Below, piece after piece: positions 58,157 through 64,000 of a stretch of DNA of 64,000 nucleotides (within the stretch, counting starts at the first letter, position 1; each line of letters opens with the position of its first letter). This DNA is from Trichodesmium sp002260545. Lineage in GTDB: Bacteria > Cyanobacteriota > Cyanobacteriia > Cyanobacteriales > Microcoleaceae. The stretch is taken from NCBI RefSeq assembly GCF_050016015.1, contig NZ_JBNHEQ010000302.1, positions 1 through 64,000 of the forward strand, in the 5' to 3' direction. The notes under the pieces were generated by a model. It was given only the letters and a program-made list of their open reading frames with translations, had not been told where the DNA came from and ran no database searches. A program made the translations under genes and the position numbers.

Positions 58157-59775
58157 CTATATTTTGACAGTCCCACCGTTAACTAGCTATCAGCTTTTCC
58201 TTACGGAATGCTGCGCAAACAGCATTTAGCTGTCAGCTTGAAATTCGAGGGTTGAAGTCCCCCACAAGAGTTTGAAAAAATTAGTGGTGCGCCTTTTATG
58301 GGGGGAAATAGTCCCCCATTATACACCGTGAAAAGCTGATTGCTGTTAACGAAGTTCCTCTGAAAGAGGCTAGCTGAGTGCTGACTGCTACTTCAAATTA
58401 GAGATTTTAACTAAGTTCAGAAGTCAGAAGTCAGAAGTTGTTTTTGTAAAAGGGATTTTGAGCAACCCTCCAAAAACATTTTCCCTTAAAAGGGGAGGTT
58501 GCACGACCCAATTATTTTGATAATGGTGGATTATTGCTTCAGTAACATATAACTATAACCAACTCACTCCAAGCCGATCCTAATTCACTTTAGAGGTGGT
58601 TTGAGAAGTCATTTATCCCCCGATCATCCCGCTTAATAAGGGGAACTTTCTGTGGTAATATCATTTCATGGAAGTCAAAAGTTAAAAGTAAGATTTTATC
58701 AGCTCACAACTTTAACTATACAGTAATTTCAGGAAATTATTTTACATTTAAGGTTGGAAACTATTTGTGACATCTTTAAAGTGAATTAATATTGAAGATA
58801 CATAAGTTTTGGATTTTAGGGAACAGCTATTAAACCCTGTTTCGGCCACAGAAGCAAGGGAATGGATACTAAGAGAGGAAATAGGAAACAGAGAATAGGA
58901 AAGAGATAAAAATACTGTACTTGATTAATATGATAACTGCTGTATCCCTGGATCTATAATTTATACCCCCCATCTCGGAGTTAATCACTATGCCAATTTG
59001 AGAAGACTCCTCTAGCTATATTTTCATATAGAGCTTCTTTTGCTAAATTGGTGATAGTATAAATAATTTTTTGTACTTACTTACTTACTATTTGTCTATT
59101 GCCAAGGAAAATATTTTTTGGCATCAGTAAAAATTTCTAAATTACGATGAAATTACAAATTTAATTTTTCCGTAAAAATTCGGGATTTGATTAGTTTGGT
59201 ATTGTAGCATCTGGTTGGTAGTTGTTAGTATTTTCTCTAATTAAGCAATTTGGCTGAAGATTTCCCAGTCAATTTTTATGACTTTTAAGCTTTGAGAAAA
59301 TATTTCGTTTCCGGAAAACACACCAAGTCAAACAGAAGTTAAGAAAGAGTCGTTTTGAGGATTTTGTGATGGAACTAATTGAACTTTTTGAAGTCTATTT
59401 TATTGAGATACATTTTTTGTAATATCTGCTACTAATAAGACCATGAGATAAAAATAAAGTCCGTTTTAGTGCTGAGAGATGAAGTAGAAATACATAACTT
59501 GAGTTAACTAATCATGTCTATTTTACGATTCTGTTCCTATTTTGCTCGACAGAGAGTTCAAACATTTAGCTTTGTTAATGGTCTAACTCAGAATAACCTA
59601 GCAAACCCTAGAAATAAATTATTTATAGATTAATTTCTGTAAGCATAAAAAAATCAAACTTCAACTTGTATCTTAATCATCTAAACCACCTAGATCGAAT
59701 TCGATAGCTCCAGAATAATATCCCATCTAACTAATATAGATAAGTAAACCTATAAATAATCGAAGGATCTTAATT
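58157..59775. other. non-coding region with dispersed repeats
   Basis: Contains a ~24-bp dispersed element (58196-58221), a hairpin pair around GGGGGAAATAGTCCCCC (58300-58318), a CCTCTGAAAGAGG hairpin (about 58355), and a family F copy (58711-58785). The segment at 58845-58895 resembles 54890-54945. From 58980 to 59775 the sequence is AT-rich without recognised features. No gene supported. Confidence 0.6.
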
Positions 59776-60450
59776 ATGAAATCTAACTCTAAAAATTATG
59801 AACTAAATGGAAACGAGCGAGTTAAGCAAAAATCGCCTCATCCTTTTTTACTAGCATTAATTTTAACTGGAATCTTAGCTGCTGAAGCATATCCAAATCT
59901 TACTGAAACAGCAATTGCTGCTGTAAAAGTTCTTCAATCTCCCCAAGTAGAGACAAATGGCAAAATTACTTCCAAGGCTGATAAGTTTGCTAATCTTTTA
60001 AAATCTGCAACAGAGACTAAAGTTGAATCTCAGACAGAAATATCTCAACCTTTTTTCCTAACTAATAAATCTCTAAATCATATACTTGCTGTGAAGCAGA
60101 ACTCTATTAATAAGGATTTTGATCATGTGAAACAGTTCAGTAAACCAATTCCTGACGAGGCAGAAAAATTTGCTAATCAAACTGAAAAAATCCCTAATAA
60201 TATAGTTGATGCTGTTCGCCAAGATTTAGGGAATCAAATAGGTATTGCCCCTGAAACAATAAAAGTGAATGAAGTCAGTCAAGAGACTTGGCCAAATACT
60301 TGTTTGGGGTTGCCAAAAAATGATGAGCTTTGTGGCCAAATATTAGTAGAAGGTTGGCGTCTTGTTTTGTCTGATGGTAAACAGGAATGGGTTTATCGCA
60401 CAGACAATGGGGGTAAACTGATGAGAGTAGAACCCAAAAAGTTAAGATAG
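59776..60450 (+). CDS. exported hypothetical protein, GWR-domain type
   Basis: 224 residues. One hydrophobic segment (HPFLLALILTGILAAEAYPN) forms an N-terminal anchor or signal. A poorly conserved-looking linker with two KFAN(L/Q) repeats follows. The C-terminal domain (145-224) has VDAVRQDLGNQIGIAPETIK, TWPNTCLGLPKNDELCGQIL and VEGWRLVLSDGKQEWVYRTD, then GGKLMRVEP. I recognise this pattern (TCLGL...C...GWR...WVYRTD) from many cyanobacterial exported proteins but know no function. GAAGGAT precedes ATG 59776. Its last ~100 bp and downstream sequence are tandemly duplicated (60352-60954). Confidence 0.75.
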   Translation: MKSNSKNYELNGNERVKQKSPHPFLLALILTGILAAEAYPNLTETAIAAVKVLQSPQVETNGKITSKADKFANLLKSATETKVESQTEISQPFFLTNKSLNHILAVKQNSINKDFDHVKQFSKPIPDEAEKFANQTEKIPNNIVDAVRQDLGNQIGIAPETIKVNEVSQETWPNTCLGLPKNDELCGQILVEGWRLVLSDGKQEWVYRTDNGGKLMRVEPKKLR

Positions 60451-60954
60451 CTCTGAGAAATTAACAAGCTATTAGNNNNNNNNNNNNNNNNNNNNNNNNN
60501 NNNNNNNNNNNNNNNNNNNNNNNNNNNNNNNNNNNNNNNNNNNNNNNNNNNNNNNNNNNNNNNNNNNNNNNNNNNCTTTCAGCTAAAAAATTTACGGTAT
60601 AAGTCCCCCACTATAAGGTTGGCGTCTTGTCTTGTCTGATGGTAAACAGGAATGGGTTTATCACACAGACAATGGGGGTAAACTGATGAGAGTAGAACCC
60701 AAAAAGTTAAGATAGATAGCTCTGAGAAATTAACAAGCTATTAGCTTTCAGCTAAAAAATTTACGGTATAAGTCCCCCACTATAAGGTTGGCGTCTTGTT
60801 TTGTCTGATGGTAAACATGAATGGGTTTATCGTACAGACAATGGGGGTAAGCTGATAAGAGTAGAACCCAAAAAGTTAAGATAGATAGCTCTGAGAAATT
60901 AACAAGCTATGAGCTTTCAGCTAAAAAATTTACGGTATAATTCCCCCACTATAT
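60352..60954. repeat. tandem duplication of a gene 3' end plus downstream sequence
   Basis: The block starting GGTTGGCGTCTTG occurs at 60352, 60617 and 60786. The last interval is 169 bp and the first is 265 bp including 100 N. Each copy holds the final ~33 codons of the preceding gene, its stop, and TTAACAAGCTATTAGC-type spacer. The N run (60476-60575) joins TATTAG to CTTTCAGC exactly as in the other copies, so its true length is zero or whole units. Only the first copy is attached to a complete gene. Confidence 0.85.
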
Positions 60955-61146
60955 ATATTGTTTTAATTAGGGTTTGCTGATTAAATATCAAAGCACTGAC
61001 ATATAACGGTTTGAGCCATTTTAGGTCTGGAAAAAGTACCAGCTTTTCAGTTGATATATATGAAAAAGTGAGCGTAAAATGGGGTAACGCGAGGCAGAAA
61101 AATTAAGGGACTATTTTTCTGACTACCTACTCTATAATTCCCATTC

Positions 61147-61179
<33 letters not shown>

Positions 61180-61349
61180 CCCCCCTACTAAAAGAGTTAT
61201 TCAGCAAGCCCTAATTAGTGATGTGGGTTGATAGTGGTTTAAATTCAGCATTATATGCCGATGATTTCTGAAAGCTGACAGCTATTTATATTACTTAAGC
61301 AAGGCTTAAGGTAAAGATTATCTTAATTTAGTTAGTTAATCTAGTTTAA

Positions 61350-61421
61350 CTGGGGCGGAAGGATTCGAACCTCCGAATGGCTGGACCAAAACCAGCTGCC
61401 TTACCGCTTGGCGACGCCCCA
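61350..61421 (-). tRNA. tRNA-Gln (anticodon UUG)
   Basis: 72 nt on the minus strand. The acceptor arm TGGGGCG pairs with CGCCCCA. The anticodon stem GCTGG/CCAGC encloses the loop TTTTGGT with anticodon TTG. The T-arm has GGTTCGAATCC. No encoded CCA. An AT-rich flank and no neighbouring tRNA. The D-arm (GCCAAGCGGTAAGGC) is standard. Confidence 0.97.
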
Positions 61422-61656
61422 TCTCGTCAACATTTAATATAATAGCACTTACATCTGGGAATTTGTCAAGGGTTTTTTTCATAATTTTGAAGTTTTGATG
61501 CTGAAGGAGTTATGGACTTAAATTGGATGGCAGGTAGAGCTGAAGTCAGAAGGCAAAAGTTAAATTATTGCTGTAAGTAAATTTGAGAGTTTGATAATGT
61601 CCACGCGAGTAATGGTGATTGCTCTGGAATCAAACAGAGAGAAAGACTGAAACTGT

Positions 61657-64000
61657 CTAAATTATTGATTTGAGAGCTGTTGGTGCTTTGATGGGAATTT
61701 TAATCATAAATTCAGTGCTTTCTCCTGGTTGGGAAGTGCATTTCAAGATACCATTATGTTTCTCAACTATAATTTGATAGCTAATGGAAAGGCCCAGACC
61801 TGTACCCTTTCCGACTGGCTTAGTGGTAAAGAATGGATCAAAAACTCGATTAATTAAATTTTCTGTCATTCCTGGGCCATTATCTGTAACGGATATAACA
61901 GCATATTTGAGAGCAGAGGTAGATAAATTTTGATTTTCATCTTGACTATTTGTTGCTTCTACTTCTTCTGAGTCTAGCTGGGTAGTAATTTTAATCATCC
62001 TTGATTCTAGTTTACTTTCAAGGGCATCAATGGAATTACTAATGATATTCATAAATACTTGGTTGAGTTGTCCTGGATAGCACTCTACTTTTGGCAAATT
62101 ACCATAGTCTTTGACAATCTCAATTCCAGAATCTTTCCCCTTTGACCTAATCCTGTTATCTAAAATTAGCAAGGTACTATCAATACCTTCATGGATATCT
62201 ACTATTTTTTTGTCTGCTTCGTCTAAACGGGAGAAGTTTCTTAATGATAGAACTATTTGACGAATACGTTCGGTTCCCATTTCCATTGAAGACAAAATTT
62301 TGGGTAAGTCTTCCATTAAAAAGTCTAATTCTATATCTTCAGTTTTGTCTTCAATTTCTGCTACAGGATCTGGATAATAGTTTTGATAAAGGTTTAGCAA
62401 TTCGAGAATGTCTCGTATATAATCTTTAATGTAAGTGAGATTGCCGTGAATAAAATTGACAGGATTATTAATTTCGTGGGCAACCCCTGCTACGGTTTGA
62501 CCAAGAGATGACATTTTTTCTTGTTGAATTAACTGAGCTTCTTTTTGCTGTAGGTTCTTTAAAGCTTCACTGAGGTGATGTGCTTGGGTTTGCGCTGCTA
62601 AAGCTGCTGCACGGGTTTGAGCATAAAGTTCCGCTTGGTCAATGGCGATCGCTAATTGGTCTACTACTGCTTGGAGTAATTCTACTTCACTTTCTTTCCA
62701 AGGTCTATGATTACTATACTGGTTACAGATAACTCCTCCCATTTGACCAGAGCGAGTTTGCAATGGTAGTAATAATGTAGATTTCACTCCCAACTGTTGC
62801 AGATATACCTGCATTTGTTTAAGCTTATTTTGATTGATTGTTTTTGTATTGTCAAGTTGTAAAATTTCACGATTCCGAATTTTATCTGATAAAATTGTTA
62901 TCTGTTGGCTGGAATATTCTGGGGTTTGAACTGATATTTTCGGGTTAGAAGCTTCATGGGTGACGGCAATGCTAGTAATTTGAGCAGATAAGCACCAGAT
63001 GAAGCAGCATTGGTCAATCTGCAGGAGATTTCTAATTTCTGTTACTGCAGTTGCTAATATCTTGTCAATGTCTAGGGAATCTCTAATTTGACTGGCGAGG
63101 CGAAATAGTAAGGCTTCTCGGTTACTTAATAGTTGTTCTTGGGTTCTAACTCGGTCTATAGCAGTAGCGATCGCGCTAGCCACCCAAGTAAGTACATCTC
63201 TAGCTGAGTCTGTCAGAGTTTTGTGACTCCATATACACATTACCCCAACAACCCGACTATCTGAGGTCAGTATAGTAAAATCATTTGTCAGTATTTGCTG
63301 TTCGCTATCGGAGTTAACTTCTGAGTTGAGAATTTCAGAAGTTAAGATGCTTTTTGGGGTCAGTAATTCCTTTTGATCTTTTTCTATGTCGAATTTTAAG
63401 TTGTTACCGGATAATGCTTGTAATTCTAGTTGACTGGTTTGAGTATTAATAGTCCAAATTCCTGAACCAATAACATCTAATTCTGCGGCTATTGCTTTAG
63501 CACAATGTTGCAGAATACTGTTTAGGGAATTTCCTGCTCCGAGTGCTACTCCTACTTCAGCTTCTAGGGATGATAAACGCGCTCGCTCTAGTAAAGCTGC
63601 TTCTGCACGTTTTCGCTCTGTGATGTCTCGTGAAACTGCTACTAATTCTATAACTTGACCTGTTTCTGGATCTTGAATTTTCTGACAAGTGGTTTCAAAC
63701 CAGATGTAAGAGTCGTTTTTATGGCGCAGTCGGTGAGTGAAGGTATCTCCTTCCGGTTGTTGAGAGATATTAATTTGAGATAATTTCTGGTCTTCTGGAT
63801 GAAATAGATCGTATATACAGTTTCCCACTAATTCATCTGGTTCGTATCCAAGTAGATGACGACAAGCGTCAGAAGCGAACAAATATATACCTTCTGAGGT
63901 TTGCCTAGAAATGAGATCGGTTGAATTATTAGTTAGAAGTCGATAACGTGCTTCACTATCTCGCAGCGCTTCTTCTGCTTGTTTTTTTTGGGTTATATCT
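61657..64000 (-). CDS. PAS-GAF-GAF sensor histidine kinase (5' end beyond window)
   Basis: The frame is open at the right edge, so the N-terminus is missing. Visible order from the edge: a PAS-associated ITQKKQAEEALRDSEARYRL, a PAS domain (FASDACRHLLGYEPDELVGN to VAVSRDITERKRAEAALLER), two GAF domains (ISRDI-linked LNSILQHCAKAIAAEL; then LFRLASQIRDSLDIDKILAT, containing LQIDQCCFIWCLS), and a coiled coil. Then HisKA with the phospho-acceptor His in TVAGVAHEINNPVNFIHGNL, and HATPase_c (N box FMNIISNSIDALE, G1 TDNGPGM, F box VFDPFFTTKPVGKGTGLGLS). The second GAF has DQCCFIW, a cysteine near the usual bilin position of phytochrome-like GAFs, but the usual Cys-His is absent. It is a cytosolic multi-input sensor. 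No receiver or response regulator follows downstream. Confidence 0.92.
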   Translation of the reverse strand, partial: DITQKKQAEEALRDSEARYRLLTNNSTDLISRQTSEGIYLFASDACRHLLGYEPDELVGNCIYDLFHPEDQKLSQINISQQPEGDTFTHRLRHKNDSYIWFETTCQKIQDPETGQVIELVAVSRDITERKRAEAALLERARLSSLEAEVGVALGAGNSLNSILQHCAKAIAAELDVIGSGIWTINTQTSQLELQALSGNNLKFDIEKDQKELLTPKSILTSEILNSEVNSDSEQQILTNDFTILTSDSRVVGVMCIWSHKTLTDSARDVLTWVASAIATAIDRVRTQEQLLSNREALLFRLASQIRDSLDIDKILATAVTEIRNLLQIDQCCFIWCLSAQITSIAVTHEASNPKISVQTPEYSSQQITILSDKIRNREILQLDNTKTINQNKLKQMQVYLQQLGVKSTLLLPLQTRSGQMGGVICNQYSNHRPWKESEVELLQAVVDQLAIAIDQAELYAQTRAAALAAQTQAHHLSEALKNLQQKEAQLIQQEKMSSLGQTVAGVAHEINNPVNFIHGNLTYIKDYIRDILELLNLYQNYYPDPVAEIEDKTEDIELDFLMEDLPKILSSMEMGTERIRQIVLSLRNFSRLDEADKKIVDIHEGIDSTLLILDNRIRSKGKDSGIEIVKDYGNLPKVECYPGQLNQVFMNIISNSIDALESKLESRMIKITTQLDSEEVEATNSQDENQNLSTSALKYAVISVTDNGPGMTENLINRVFDPFFTTKPVGKGTGLGLSISYQIIVEKHNGILKCTSQPGESTEFMIKIPIKAPTALKSII

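Noticed and set aside
61657..63882. Histidine kinase start at ATG 63882
   Set aside because: The frame stays open to the window edge and encodes more of the PAS domain upstream (EALRDSEARYRLLTNN), so the true start lies beyond 64000.

Overview
The window is chromosomal DNA of a filamentous cyanobacterium. Evidence: GCGATCGC (HIP1) octamers are scattered throughout; ycf37, a CPP1-like gene, DUF2808, DUF1517, DUF928 and DUF4347 genes are cyanobacterial; and caspase/CHAT-type proteases and WD40-STAND proteins are abundant. Low coding density, AT-rich spacers full of short repeats, decayed insertion sequences and several interrupted long genes fit a Trichodesmium/Okeania/Moorea-like member of the Oscillatoriales. 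The genus is inference. Four runs of 100 N are assembly gaps, and all four lie inside tandem repeats.

Layout. 1-4350: the 5' part of a very large secreted DUF4347/cadherin-like repeat protein (minus strand). 4963-8636: a small exported-type protein, a GT39-like membrane glycosyltransferase, a 55-residue DUF2256 protein and an isoaspartyl peptidase. 9319-11649: a DUF3102-RusA fusion and a lipoprotein. 12214-17241: a TpsA/FHA-type exoprotein with a C-terminal CHAT protease, interrupted by two in-frame stops. 17699-20296: a DUF1822-like protein and two Uma2 nucleases. 20633-25649: a caspase-STAND-WD40-TPR gene interrupted by three in-frame TGA codons. 26146-31737 is a housekeeping block: DUF1517, ycf37, rplT, rpmI, scpB, 5-formyl-THF cyclo-ligase, DUF2808 and queC. 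31847-33941: decayed IS5-type elements. 34172-38360: a PEP-CTERM protein, its truncated duplicate and an RTX adhesin. 39055-44275: HTH-AAA_35, AAA_35-CHASE2 and DUF928 genes. 44307-45640: an IS graveyard. 45908-64000: M23 peptidase, birA, a hairpin array, pgeF, a CPP1-like gene, a family-5 solute-binding lipoprotein, a zinc-ribbon membrane protein, a vWA protein, a secreted-type protein whose 3' end is tandemly duplicated, tRNA-Gln, and a large hybrid histidine kinase running off the right edge.

The most notable theme is repeats that shape genes. At least six families of small inverted-repeat (MITE-like) elements, 28-bp GTAGGG...CCCTAC palindromes, heptamer tandem repeats and a ~24-bp dispersed element fill the spacers. 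Several have entered reading frames: the 24-bp element lies in frame in two different transposase remnants, PPQPP-type palindromes lie inside the caspase gene, a MITE end supplies the last codons and stop of the RusA fusion, and a heptamer repeat supplies the C-terminus and stop of BirA. The best candidates for an uncharacterised system are the HTH-AAA_35 / AAA_35-CHASE2 / DUF928 cluster and the six-unit hairpin array at 49869-50263.
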